Below the pieces are notes generated by a model, which saw only the letters and a list, made by a program, of their open reading frames with translations, was not told the origin of the DNA and ran no database searches. Positions 12,301 to 24,471 of a stretch of DNA of 64,000 nt are shown one piece after another. Numbering within the stretch: position 1 is the stretch's first letter; each line of letters begins with the position of its first letter. The position numbers were made by a program, and so were the translations under genes. The DNA is from Stichopus chloronotus (taxonomy: Eukaryota; Echinodermata; Holothuroidea; Aspidochirotida; Stichopodidae), in NCBI GenBank assembly GCA_021234535.1, contig CM037836.1:31188769-31252768 (forward strand), in the 5' to 3' direction.

Positions 12301-14139
12301 ATCAATAAATAGATTTTTTTAAGAAAATGAAAGAAATCTTCAACTGAAAACAGCATATAAACTGCTATTTATCCAGTTCATCGTCAAACTTGCTACAATG
12401 CTGTGCTAGCTTAGACGGATGTTGTCATTAAGCATGATGTTGTGTAGTACTGCAATCGTTTTCTTTTTTAATGTTTTACACTAGAAATTCTACAATGTTC
12501 AGTGTTGCAAATTATTTTCAATCACACCATGGTTAAATGGCTACTTATGTTACAGTTTCAATTCCTTCATCCCTTTCACCTGTTACGGGGCACATTCTTT
12601 CACCTGTTTTCACCATTGTTAGAACAATGAGTACTTACAAAATGCATGTCACTGGATTTTTTTTTCTCACAGCAAATGTAGCGAAGGATGGGGGCGGGGG
12701 AAATTCCTTTTCAGGTTACAACCAAGGCTCACATCATATTTGCAATTCTGGCCCAATATTGCTTTTCTCCAAAAGACAATTATGGATAGTTGTGCAAATA
12801 TTGTTTTATGATACTCAACATAAATCAATGTTCTGTGTACAGACTTGTAGACACAATGAATAATTAGTTGAAGGTAAAATACGCTTCAATATCTGACCAT
12901 CTGGTTTGAAAGTATATATCTGGAGAAAATTTCATGAACTTGTTACCTCTTGTTCAGAAGGTGGTTTGGCATGTTCCTTGTTAGGATTATTGCTCTTGTA
13001 CTTGGAGCCAACTACAAAGTTTAAGATGAGATAGAAGGATATATAAATTTGTTTCAGTGCATCAGTGCTTTGTTGTTTGTTTAGTGTGATGGTCTTGTTA
13101 ACCCACAGGTTACACTGTTCCCTTAGCCTAAGTACAAGTTTATTCACCTGACCTAAGTTAGGCCTTGCCTGCTCAGCCTAAAGTAATTGAGTTATCAGGA
13201 TTGGTGGCAGGAGGGTTATCTAGTCAGTTACCGCTTGTCAAATGCCTGTTCCACATCCCTTATTCCCCCAAATGAATATCAGTGATCGGGTCTGTAGTAG
13301 CATCTATTATCTATCTTCCCCTTTCAAATGTAATTAGAGAGCTGTAGGCCTAGAGCCTGTGCTTAATTCTACAATATGTTTATCAAGTGGCCTAACTTAG
13401 ATTTGAACCTACACTCCAGATAATTCACAAAGTTTGTGTTAGAGTAGTTACGTGCTCTGTAACGATAACCCTCTCTCAAAATCCAAAGGGCATCCTCTGG
13501 AAATACATGGAGAGAAATTCTCCTGAAGTAGAAAAAAGTCAACATCCTCAGAAAGTAACTCGTACTTAATTAGTTCATCGATCATGCTATTAATAGAACT
13601 TTATTTTTCAAGTTCGAGTAACTAGCACTATGTTACAATGCAGTACGAAGTGACATTGTTGTGGTTAGTAAACGTTACAGTCAGGCCTACGAAATAATAA
13701 TCACACCACTACTACGAAAACTTCTAGGCCAAAGTTGCATTTTCACTTATTGCTGCTCTCTTTAAAAGTCAGAAAATATGGCCACTTTTTCCCATTCTAC
13801 ATATTCTGCATACCATTGTTGGCACAAATTGATCAGTATTAACTCTTCATTAAAAAACGTTGTCATCATTTTGTGAACCGTTGACTTGGACCTCACACCA
13901 GTAATAAAATGAGCCTGATGATCCTCCTGATCACTAAAAGTTGATCAAAGTCTAGGAATGACCGAACACAGCACATCCAGTCTAGCGACGATGACAACCA
14001 GCTAGTACAACAGCAGTTTACAAGATGACGACGAGCAGTGCATAAGCCTAACAGTACAGGATGCCCACAAAATGTAAATATATAAAGAAAATAGGCTCGA
14101 AAAATAAAAAACAAAAATGTGGGCATTTCACAGAGTGTT
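9390..14139. other. Gene-free stretch
   Basis: No convincing exon apart from the old repeat at 11490-12001. A minus-strand 87-codon ORF (10031 down to 9768) starts with ATGGCTTCC and has a hydrophobic segment, but no homology or splice support. The remaining frames are short and compositionally non-coding. Confidence 0.45.
11490..12001 (+). repeat. Diverged tandem-like interspersed repeat, ~115-130 bp period
   Basis: Four decayed units share the same word order: GGGATCA or GATCATCTACTC, then a (G)AGTTTGAGG/TTGAAGTTC-type block, then a GATA-(T/A)CATATCTACA(T/A)GG-type block, then TGACCT(T/C)-rich words. TGACCTTTGAC-type words recur near 11740, 11880 and 11980. The layout matches a class of ageing repeats seen in marine invertebrate genomes, but I cannot name the family. 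Confidence 0.5.
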
Positions 14140-14283
14140 TCCGGCCTTATGTCGGTCTCAACACAAATTAACAAGGCCACGGGGCACGAGACCAAGAACA
14201 AGACCGAGGCATTGCCCTCCGAGGCCTAGGCCGAGGACTGAAAACTCTACCTCGAGACCGGTCTCGAGTCCTCTAACAACGTC
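14140..14283. repeat. GC-rich patch of imperfect CGAGACC / GAGGCC words
   Basis: A sharply GC-richer block inside AT-rich DNA, built from variations of GAGACC, GAGGCC and CTCGAG in both orientations, so it is partly self-complementary. The short ORF across it (Arg/Pro-rich) is probably a by-product. It could be the end of a DNA transposon or a relic tandem repeat. Confidence 0.4.
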
Positions 14284-14542
14284 AGCGCTATTACACCGAT
14301 AAAATGCGTTTTAAGTCAAACTAGGCTGTAAATTAAACATGCTCATCACACTGTATCTTGGAGCATATCTTGGCTTACTTATCACCAAAATCAAGGTGGC
14401 TATCAAGGTTTAATTACGAAAATTGAATTTATTTCTAAATCTAAAAGAGAAGTGAATGAATGGTGTCTGAAAAAAATCAAAATTAAACATAAATTGACAA
14501 AGAAAAGGAAAACACAGTGATTAATGGTTCATGTGTCGAGTG

Positions 14543-14756
14543 AATATACACACAATCTACCTAGGAGTCTGCATCGACAATAACCTAACATTTAGTAACT
14601 ATATCTCCTAGATTTTATCTAAAGTGGATAACATTGTTTTTTCGTTAATGCATGTCATGTATATTGCTCGACATTTTCCCATTAAAACAGGTATGAACGT
14701 TTTTGGTGCCTCTTTAGTATCTCATATTATTTATGCGGTCCCACTTTGGTACCATG
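14543..14756 (+). mobile_element. Non-LTR reverse transcriptase C-terminal remnant
   Basis: One frame reads NIHTIYLGVCIDNNLTF, then an in-frame TAG, then a stretch with ARHFPIKT and ending YAVPLWY. YLGV-x-ID-x-x-L-x-F is the conserved post-catalytic motif of LINE reverse transcriptases, and the downstream HFPIKT...YAxPLWY pattern fits the same region. The catalytic domain is absent and the frame carries a stop, so this is a dead fragment. Downstream sequence to about 14930 stays open but is not recognisable. The clade cannot be assigned. Confidence 0.7.
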
Positions 14757-16764
14757 TCATTCACATAAAAGTCAAACGAGAAAAAAAAAGCAATTTTCTG
14801 CAATATTGTGTTACGATACTTTGCCTTGAATACGATTTAATTCAAAATCAGGTAAATATTGTTCCAAAAAGGGAATTTGTCAGACTCCATCACAACAAGA
14901 CTCATTCCCAACATTTAAAGCTAAAATAATTTATTGTGCAGTAAGACATTACTGCATTCATTCCAAGTCTTTAAATTGAATTCTTTAAATATTCCTGTAA
15001 TTTGCAAACTTCGCTTTTTTTTTTATCCAGAATGAATATTTAAATCTTCCTTTTTAGGCCTTCAAGGTGTGTCTTTAGTAGTAATTACATTTTTGTAAAA
15101 AAAAACTCCTGCCATAGTTTTGTGTTTAAGGCACTCAAGTTTTGAATTTATACCGGAATAAAACAAACTAACCTCAAATGACATTTGATTTATCTGAAAA
15201 AGAATGGAGTATACCTAGAGAGTCGTCACAAGATTTCTTTCCTGCCTTCGTGAAGGAATCGAGTACTTGCAAATCCTCAAATTTAAGTCCACACACGAAA
15301 TAAAATGTTAATACAATATTTAGCCTATTTCGGATTACCTTTGAAAAAAATCATAAAAAAAAGTTTATTTGCAGTAGGGTAGTACCCTAATGTAAGTAAT
15401 TTTGCACCAACAATTGGCATTTAGTTTCAACTGTTAGTCAGTGCATGATCAATCATTCAGAACAGGATCATATAGGGTTATGAATTCAAATAGGCAGTCC
15501 CGGCCAAGGAACTTCAATCGGGGAGGGCCCAGTGAGACCTTTGGAAATTTTTAATATGACAGAGTCAATTCATTGTAAATAGCCTTGTCTAAAACAACAA
15601 TAAATCCCCTTAGCTAGTGGATTGTACATACATAAATAATCCTACTTATAGAACACATTTATGTACACAACCGTAAACTCAAATGCACGTGCTCTTCCTA
15701 ATTCCATTAAAACCTGATCGACTACTTCTACTTAATTGCCAACGGAGATTACCACAAGCAGATATGGTAGTGATTATTTAGAAAACCTGCACTACATGCA
15801 AAGGAAAATACAAACGAAAAACGTGAAAAAAAAAAAACACTCCACTGGAAAAGAAGTGAGAGATTTAAAGAAAGATGGAGGCGGTGAAAAAGCAAAACTG
15901 TCATGTAGAATGTATCAAGGCGTATGATAAGCATTTGCTTAAACTGACATTTAGCTGTTTTAGAGTACCTTGCAAATTGATCGTGTTGGTACTTTTTTGA
16001 ATGAATAATTCCTTAATTTTAAATGGAAGCATATATGTAAAACAAAATAAAAATATGAATACAGTTAAAAGAATCTAAATGATTTGCCCTCATTCTCGTT
16101 AAAGATATGGTAGTAGAGATGGCGCCCTTGATGTAGCTAGCTTGTGAAGCAATTGAAATGACTTCCGACAGTTGGCACATTTGGGCAGAGAATGTGGGCA
16201 TATCGTGACGTTCCCACCACCCTGTGATTTGTTGTGGCTATATTAGTGTATTCATTCTAACTTATTATTTAGCCCAGTTTCTAGGTAAATGTTGCCCTCA
16301 CACGAAAGCTTCTGTAAACCACGGTATTAGCTACGCTACATGTAAAGTGACCTTTATAGAATAGACCGCTCTGCAATCCATCAATATTATTTCCAGACAC
16401 CTGCGGAAGCTTTCCCTGACAACCAATCGAATGGAATGCCGTACACGCGAACGATTTCTATTCGCCGGTATTGTCTTACAACATCTATATATAACGAGTG
16501 ATACCAATAGATGGCAGCATCCCGTTTTTACAATGTAAGGTGACTTTTCAGACGACACCCTGCTGACAACGCATTTGTGTGTAACGAGATAAGTACCTCT
16601 CTTGAAGAACACTAAACTAAAAAGTGTTATCAGGGCAGGACTAAACTACTTTTATTCCTTATTTTTTTACCTAATGCATGTTACGTATTCTATAATTGAC
16701 ATCCACATTTTTGGTTTCAATGTTTACTATATTTAACTTTCTCCCATGACTTACACAATACACC
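14757..16764. other. Gene-free stretch
   Basis: No supported gene. Open frames (for example 15736-15927 plus and 16612-16331 minus) are short, and no domain pattern or splice borders were found. Confidence 0.45.
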
Positions 16765-16921
16765 CATAATCATCATCGTCATCATGTTCATCAATATCAC
16801 CATCACCACCATCATCATCACCATCATCATCATCACCATCATCTTCATCACCATCATCACCAGTACCATCATCATCACCAGTACCACCACCATCACCACC
16901 ATCACCATCATCATCACCATC

Positions 16922-16980
<59 letters not shown>

Positions 16981-16990
16981 CATCTTCGTC
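16765..16990. repeat. (CAT/CAC)n trinucleotide microsatellite
   Basis: About 220 bases of CATCATCAC-type triplets, interrupted and therefore old. It yields poly-Met and poly-Ile pseudo-proteins on opposite strands, which are not genes. Confidence 0.95.
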
Positions 16991-19900
16991 GTCGCCTCTT
17001 AACTATACTTTTTAATATTCAACACATATAGATAATGATCATACTCGAAAATGCGGGAGACACAGGAAACACCACCTTTCTTCTGCCGATAAGCAAGGTC
17101 TAGCAGCGAATTATGTAGAATTTGGCTTGCATACACCTTGCCCTCATAGAAGTTTTGTTATGTGTTAAAATCATGTCTCCAGAAGACCTTTTTCTGCATG
17201 ATAGATCATGACGTGATATAGTGACATAATATAATGGATAGGACGTGTTCTCTCGAGAAAGCATAAACATGTATGATATCATGAGAAGATTGGCTCACAG
17301 AGCACTGTACATTGTACATATGCATTACATACAACGTGTAACGTGTAACACGAGAAAGCTAAAGTCAAAGACAGCTACAAGTGCAAGATATGAAAATCGT
17401 TGCCTAAGACACAAATAAAGAAGGGTCCCTCGAGTACATAGGTCCAGACAACCTTTAAATTACCTTTAAGTTTTGAACTGCAATGGACAATTCTAGGCTG
17501 GTGATCTTCAGCAAGGGCCTAGTTTTGAAAAATGATAAATCGCGATGTTTATCATCTTGAAAGATCGTGATGTTTATCATTGTAAAGTGCTGCTCTCTTT
17601 AACATTAGCCTTTGGTGAGCAAATAAATCTCGATAATACATCAGCCTTCCAGATCCTCCCGCAGGAGCCAACTGTAACCTGATACTGAAAGAGTCTCATG
17701 CGAGTTAATGTATTTTTCATTTTATCAGAGACTGAGTTTCATTTCTTCGCCTTTCATTGGCAGTTTTGATTCTCTGTTTCCATTCATTATGAGGTGACAT
17801 GGTGGAACATACTATGTACCTATTAGGCACACAGACGAACCTACAGGATATAGTCAGACCCATTTGAAGCATCACTTTCCTAACATAGCCTATCTTGTTC
17901 AAATAACAGTGTTTTATTAAATAATGCCGCCAAGAAGAGGGGGTTGGTGTCTTTATGTATGGTGTGGCCTTAAATTAATAGACAATATGATGAACAGCGA
18001 CCCTCCGAGAGAAACAGCTAAATTGATTCCATTAGAACCTCTTACCATGACCTAACACTTGCTAGTTTATCTTGATAATCACACAGCCTACGTGCAGTCC
18101 AAAGGGATTATTCGGAAATGTTTTCGTCTTAAGAGACTTAATCTGATATATCTCACTCTGCTGGTAAGATTGTTTGAGGGATTAGACACCAGTAACGTCA
18201 CAATGTATATGTAAATAGAGTAGTTAGGTAGTAATGACGTGGTAAGTTTTCCTGTCTATATTTGGAATTGTGAAATATCTATTTTAGTGTGTATATGTTA
18301 AACATAATTCAGATATTAAATGGCACATATATTACTAAGCTAAGTAACTAGTGTGAATGAAGCCCGTGGCTTAAATGGTCGAGCGACCACAAACTTAGCA
18401 ATTTTGATCAAATTTGGTATACCAGGGAACTGAATGGGTATACTGTACATAGTTGAGAATATTGCTGACGTAACTAGTAACTGTCAATTAACCAGAATGA
18501 CGTCATACGTGACATATTATTTTACTTTGGCAATGTGACCATTATTTGCACGAAATATAAGGAAAGGGGGACCATGTGAGTGCACACTACACATACCTAG
18601 TTTACCCTACCCAGGAAAGTGCACTGATAAACGCGAAGGAGAAAGATGAGAAAGGCTTTAGGTTTTAGAAGGGTTCAAAACTCAGTCGGACCTAATAAGG
18701 ATTGCGACACACTACTGTCCTCCACCCTCCCACATTTCGAGGCTTTTTCTGCCATGATTTTCCCAATTTTTCAAAGCCCAGTAAGTGACATAGCTAAAGT
18801 ATGACCGAAAGAATTTTTGCTTCCCCTCTGGAGATCTCCTGGAGTACGTTTTAAAAACAAGACCAAAAAAAAAAAGAAAAAGCATGAAGAGTCTCATTTT
18901 ATCAAATTTGAAACATATTATAAAAGATACAGCAAAAGGTAAATCCGAGGTAGCTAGGACCTTTAAACAAAAAGTATTCAGTTTTGAGAGTATTTCTTTT
19001 CTTATTTACTTTTATTTTGTCGTAACTGGTTACATTTCTTTGTGAAGGGGTGTCAATTAAGAAGTAACGAACTTCTTTTTTAGCTCGTTGTCACTCATCT
19101 ATCTCGTTTATTTCTGCCATACTTCATATTGAATTATATCATCAAATCGAAATAAAATAATGACAAAACAATACATCATTGACAGCTTGACCTTTTCCCG
19201 ACCATGAATCAAAGATATTTAGGCCTATAACAAAGAGTACGCCTGTGATATTAAAATTATATTTGGTTTATGTTGTCAATTGACACTTGCTCAGAACCGT
19301 TCTTAATACTATTATATGACTATATGTTATCGAGGCAGTGCCTGTCTGGTATCATTTTATTTTGGAAGACGTAGACGGAATAATGAAGTTTCTTAAATAC
19401 ACACCCATATTTTTTATTTGGATCACTGTGTTTCATGAAAGAGTATAAGCTCATTACAAGAATAGGGAATAACATTCACCACTTACCGCATCCCATTCAC
19501 CCATTACATATCGCAACACTAAAGTGCTTCCTGCATGAATAATAATAATTATAATCAAGAAGTACCTACTCTTTTCTAATTCCAGATCACACCTTTTTGA
19601 CGTTCTTTTATGCATCGTGCTATATTATCGTTCAAATCCGAATATTTAAAATGTATGTTGTAGTCCGTATATCACACATGTTAGTGATAGTTCAATTTGT
19701 AGCCTACATATTCATACAGTTTTACTGTTTACGTTCTTCCATCATTTAATTACTTTTCACTGTTTATTATTATTATTACTCCTTTGCGATTTGGTTTCAT
19801 GCGTTCTAATTATAAAGTTTGCACTTCTAAGAAAAAAATGAAAGGAAATGAGATATAACCGACGAAAATAAATATGCCAGTGTACGATTGGCGGGCTAAA

Positions 19901-20694
19901 TATTTATAAATTAGAGAAAGCAGACGCTGTGGTGAATGTGTGGGATCGAGTCCTTGCGAATAACGATCCTCTAATGAAAACCATTTCTTTTGAAAATTAG
20001 GCTACATTTGAACAAATAGACCACGACGGGGTAGTTTCCATTGTATGTTACAACTAAGAGTACAGCAAGTTCTTTCGTAAACTTTTCAAAATGCGGGAAT
20101 CACAACACATTGACTTTCGAGCCAGAAATTGTTAGAAAGTTTCAAGTTCCAATTGATAGTGGCAGCTGACGCTAAAGCATAGACCCTGCTATTAAAGTTA
20201 TGGACAATGTTAGGATTTTAATAATTTTATAAAGTCATCTGTGCAAAACCTGTATCCCGTGACTTTCTTTGCAATCAGTGCGCATCATTGCTGCCACCTA
20301 TCATTATAACTCTCTTTGTAGGAGGGAACATTATACTCTCAACTGACTACTGACTAGCAAGAAATCTCATTTTCACATAACATCTAATTTGACCACAAAG
20401 TAGTTTTCCGTGACTGTTTAACAATACTAGCACATTTCGATTTAAATTTACGATTTCAACCACTGCGTAAGATCATCATATATTACATATTTCTTTGTGG
20501 TGGTGTTTTACATAACCATGCTGGATTCTTGAATTTTCTGGGAACGCTTGTAACGCTAATCAAGCCTTATTATCCCACATATATTCCTATATGCGTTGTA
20601 AGCTAGCTGAGCTATACATTTGTGCCAATCCTTGTCATACCATGTTACAGATTAATGGTCATACAGAGAAAAGACACTGGTTTTTAGTATTGCA
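16991..20694. other. Gene-free stretch
   Basis: AT-rich DNA with short shadow frames only. I saw no repeats longer than short TTA runs (about 19769-19781). Confidence 0.45.
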
Positions 20695-20931
20695 ATGCTT
20701 CTTAAGACAATAGTGTCTGTTCCAATGGAAAATCTGTCCTTAGGACAACGTGCAACATTTATTGTCACGGCGATCTTGACTACGTTGTCATTGCCTTGTC
20801 TGTTCTCTTTGCACACGATCTTTCAGTTTTCCAGTGGTGACGATACAAACAACACACACACACTCATTGAGGTTCTATCGTTTGGTTCGAATCTTCAATT
20901 TCCCCCTTCTACTTCCAATATCTCGGGCTAG
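20695..20931 (+). CDS. Weak candidate: ORF with one hydrophobic segment
   Basis: A 78-codon ATG ORF with a hydrophobic stretch at residues ~20-46, followed by a Ser/Asn-rich part with a sequon. It could be a signal-anchor exon, but codon quality is poor and no splice partner is certain. It shares a frame with the ORF at 21088-21459, separated by stops. I do not recognise it. Confidence 0.12.
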   Translation: MLLKTIVSVPMENLSLGQRATFIVTAILTTLSLPCLFSLHTIFQFSSGDDTNNTHTLIEVLSFGSNLQFPPSTSNISG

Positions 20932-21087
20932 CTCATTCATCAAGGCTGATGGACATTGCCTTGCCATATACAAACTGATAACATATATCTGACTCAGTAT
21001 TCCCTCTTGGATATTTTTTTTTTATCTGTCTACCACTAAGGTACTAACAAGTGATTTGTAAGAGACACCCTCGGCAAACAACATCAC

Positions 21088-21459
21088 ATGTTTAAACGCT
21101 GTAACCTTCGAAGCCGGTGTGAGTACTGTATGTACTGTTTTTTTAACTCACATACATACGCTTGGTGTAAGGAATACACAAGTACCACACGTCCGTTGTG
21201 TGGGCAAAAACAATGTGTATCCTATATTAGTTTTAAAATCAGCGCTAGAAATTTTCTCATTGGTAACTTAATTGGCTTTTGTAATGAACGGTTCATCTTC
21301 GTGGTACCTGCTTGTTTTTTGAGTATTATCGCTAATCAAGAATACACCATGAGAACCGAACATATGGTGACCTTTAATACCACATGTAAACATAGCAAAG
21401 ATCGCAAGAATTGTACATCTGTTATACAACAATTATTTGGCAGAAATCCAGGTCTTTAA
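21088..21459 (+). CDS. Weak candidate: cysteine-rich 123-codon ORF
   Basis: The N-terminal ~40 residues hold eight cysteines in a C-x5-C-x2-C-x2-C-x8-WC-like order that loosely recalls small disulphide domains such as PSI. A hydrophobic segment and two sequons (NTT, NCT) follow. There is no clear splice border and no homologue I recognise. It may be chance, and is retained only because this length is above background for the window. Confidence 0.15.
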   Translation: MFKRCNLRSRCEYCMYCFFNSHTYAWCKEYTSTTRPLCGQKQCVSYISFKISARNFLIGNLIGFCNERFIFVVPACFLSIIANQEYTMRTEHMVTFNTTCKHSKDRKNCTSVIQQLFGRNPGL

Positions 21460-22265
21460 TCCGTCTTGTTTATCATGTATTGGTGAGGTTGGTATAAATT
21501 CCATGAAGTTGGTGAAACTGGTTATAAATAAAGGCAGCCTAAGAAGGATTTCTATGTTCTGTCATTACCGCTATTTGCATATTTAGCATAGTTGCATAGA
21601 GAAAATACAAGTTTCTTATCGAATAGAATTTCTTACTCTTGAGGTTTTTGAAGATGCTGTCAGACATTTGGCCAATTTTTTTACTGTTCTCTGTGACTTT
21701 TAATTCGGGTGAGTAAAACAACGGTAAGAAAGTACCTTACATATGTATTTACGCTATCAAATAAGTAAAGTAATTTGTATATCCTCTATAAACCTAATAC
21801 GAATTAACAGAAATGTCCCATAAGATTTTGTATAGGCTGTAGGTGTATCATGACTCGATCGCTTAACGAACATCGTGACCATAGATACATGAAAACATTT
21901 ACTAAACTCGATAAAATTTTGTAGTAATATTCTGTTGGGAGTGTCGTTTTTATTGTGCTATGTCGTGATGTAATCCATAGAAAACGAATTTTGAAATGAA
22001 GATGGCAGTACAACAATATGTCTTTGACGGAATCCTGAAGGCAACCACACCCAAAAAGAACATAAACAAAGCACCATTAATTACCACACGCGTTGATAAG
22101 CAAAGAGAATGATGAAGGTTTGTCTTTCAAAGCGTAGTCTAAAAGCTATTACAATTTTGGTAATTTTTGCAAATTTCTAGTTCATATACTAAAGATAAAA
22201 TCATAAAATTTGGCGGTGAGTAACATATTCGTTTGTTCGCATATTCGAAGAAGATACAGTCTAGG

Positions 22266-22371
<106 letters not shown>

Positions 22372-22419
22372 AACATGGTCAAATGGCACAAAACTTGAAA
22401 GTATAAAGATAGAAAGCAC

Positions 22420-23966
22420 CACAGATTTTAAAGAACACATCTAAAAAGAGTTGAACAAATTAATGCAGAAAATACGACATGTTTCGAAAGGCACTGCTTT
22501 CATCGTCAGGTAGAAACTGATATGAACTCTCATGCATGGAATTTGTGACAAGTTCCAGAAAAAACATGAAGAAAGTAGATTAATGGAACAAAGTGAACAA
22601 TGGACTATCGAGCTGTTTGTTTAGATTAAATTTCTTCCAGCTGATGTGAGGACTTTCTTTTATCCGAAGTTGGAGCTCATGGGAGCTGAGTCGATAATTT
22701 TGAAGGAGTTTTAACCCCTTTTGCTAGTGCAGTTTGGAAATATGCTTATGTGTTTGTAAATATGTGAATTCTTGTCAAATTCAAGATGCTCAGAAATGCG
22801 TGTGGCCAGGTGTTTATAGGGTTTCCCCTATGTAGCAAGCATTACGGCTTGAGCAATTGAATTTGTATACCACACATGATTTAAGGCTGAAAGGAATTAT
22901 GTCTTTAACAACAAACATGTTACGTAATTTGCATGAAGTAAAAACTAACTTAACATCAACATTTTTACAATATGATCTGATTAATTGTCGAACTTTGTGT
23001 TGTGTGTCACCAGAGACTTTTAATAATGTAAGGAAGCTTGTAAAACCTAACGTCGTAAGAAACAAGTCAATGGTTTCGTCGACCTCTCCTTCTCTAAGTA
23101 TGATTTAACAATTTATTCGGCTTAATAGGAGGGAAATTGATTTCTTTCAAGGGTGGACATAAGTTTGTTTAAGTCTACGTCGAAACCTTTCCAGGTGTTG
23201 TTCACTTTGTGCAATCTGTCAATTAAAGTCTTGACAAGACCAATTTTGTACGAAAACGGGATGACGCTGAAAAAAAAAATTAGTAATTAATCCTGTGTAG
23301 AATGGCTCATGATAAACAGGCGTATTGCATTGACCATTACTTTTAACTAATACATCCAAAAATAGTAGAGTACAGTCTTTTTTTCTTTTTCAATGGTGAA
23401 GGTAATATTTGGATGCTGGGCATTGATAAAATACAAGAATTTTTCGGCTTCACTCTCAGTTTTGAAAAGACAACAAAATATTATCAACATACCTACGGTA
23501 GTGTGAAGGAATGGTTGGAGCAGACAGGTTGTTCGGGAAATGTTTTTCCAAGTGCAACATTAATAAATTAGCAAGAATGGGTGCTAATGGGGAACTCATA
23601 GCTACACCATCCCCTTGATAGTAATAATCACCATTAAACAAAAAATGCGTCTAGCAAATAAAAAGTTTGTGCAGATCCCGCCAGTCGATACAAATATCTG
23701 GATTATTTTGTATGATAATATCAGTGGCAAAATTAACGGTTTCAGATAAAGGAATATTAGTGAATAAACTTACGACATCAAATTACACCATATAACGATG
23801 AGATATATCCATTGAGTTTATTTCTTAAACAAATGAAAAGAGTCCTTTGTGCAAGAATTAAGGCATATGTGGGGGTGATAAGTTCACTTGGAAACTTAGT
23901 CAAGTTGTAATTATATGCGCCGATACTGGGAACGATGGGTCGGAACGTAGGGAATGGAGCTAGCCC
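22420..23966 (-). mobile_element. Penelope-like retroelement, 5'-truncated and decayed (RT + GIY-YIG)
   Basis: Reading leftward on the minus strand, the reverse transcriptase begins at RPIVPSIGAYNYN (about 23940). It continues through motif A FDVVSLFTNIPL (about 23750), GDGVAMSSPLAPILANL (about 23600) and the catalytic box YRRYVDNILLSF (about 23475). The Penelope-specific connector FLYFINAQHPNITF (about 23430) follows. The GIY-YIG endonuclease part follows: CVVYKFNCSS...CYIGET (about 22820-22870), NSHIYKH and the C-terminal WKKFNLNKQLDSPL (about 22610). The 3' region near 22470-22515 carries a sequence like the pseudo-LTR of these elements. Several frameshifts and stops break the frame, YVDD is changed to YVDN, and the N-terminal RT is missing. 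A dead copy; the family call is firm from motif order, the ends are approximate. Confidence 0.9.
22600..22628 (+). repeat. 29-bp inverted repeat, left copy
   Basis: This segment, encoding the NLNKQLDSP part of the Penelope-like endonuclease on the minus strand, recurs in inverse orientation at 23967-23995 with one difference. Confidence 0.85.
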
Positions 23967-23995
23967 TAATCTTAACAAACAGCTCGATAGTCCAT
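23967..23995 (-). repeat. 29-bp inverted repeat, right copy at the retroelement junction
   Basis: Inverted copy of 22600-22628, lying exactly between the 5'-truncated reverse transcriptase and the LINE ORF1 fragment. Similarity stops at both edges. Short inverted pieces of the element's own 3' region at truncated 5' ends are in keeping with Penelope-type insertion or rearrangement. Confidence 0.8.
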
Positions 23996-24444
23996 GTAGT
24001 AAAGAGCTGCTGGTTCTGACGAGTTAAGCCCTCATTAATGTAGATGCCTGTGCCCTTAAGTTTGGTCCTCGCCCGGTATACCTTGTCCCTCATATTGTAC
24101 GTAGCAAACTTCACAATGATTGCCCTGGGTCTCGTGGCTGTTGAAGTGGCACCTCGAGGTCTGGGGGTGATCCGATGCGATCTGTCGATATCACCTGGGG
24201 TGAGGGTAACATTCAGTTTCTCACTTGCCAGTCTCGTAACGAGAGCATCCGTTGGTTCCTCTGGGGACTCAGGTAAACCGTGTAGTCGTAAACAATTACA
24301 CCTTGAATATTGTTCCTGGTGCTCAACCAAGTCAACCAAGTTTATTTCTTCACCAAAATGGAGGGGTTCAAGGCAGTTAAACAGTAATCGTTGATAATTA
24401 TCTGTGTCTATAATGTTTTCTGAATGATCGGCAGTTTCGTCCAT
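23996..24444 (-). mobile_element. LINE ORF1 fragment (L1-type RNA-binding protein)
   Basis: Reading from 24444 leftward, an open frame of about 149 codons carries EQYSRCNCLRLHGLPES, then DIDRSHRITPRP, RPRAIIVKFATYNMRDKVY and GTGIYINEGLTRQN. This is the RRM-like core of the ORF1 proteins of L1/Tx1-type and related non-LTR elements. After NQQLF the frame runs into Penelope sequence, so the C-terminal part is lost. The N-terminus ends against the lipase exon region. Reading is open across the whole piece, so the insertion may be younger than its neighbour. No RT from this element is adjacent. Confidence 0.85.
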
Positions 24445-24471
24445 ATGCTTGGTTCCAAAACAGCTTGGTGC

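Noticed and set aside
16331..16612. 93-codon minus-strand ORF
   Set aside because: No domain, splice or composition support.
16717..17002. Poly-Met and poly-Ile/Thr proteins
   Set aside because: Translation of the (CAT)n microsatellite.
18361..18425. tRNA-like A box (TGGCTTAAATGG)
   Set aside because: One base too long for an A box; no B box or cloverleaf downstream.
20880..20900. B-box-like GGTTCGAATCT
   Set aside because: No matching A box or cloverleaf fold.
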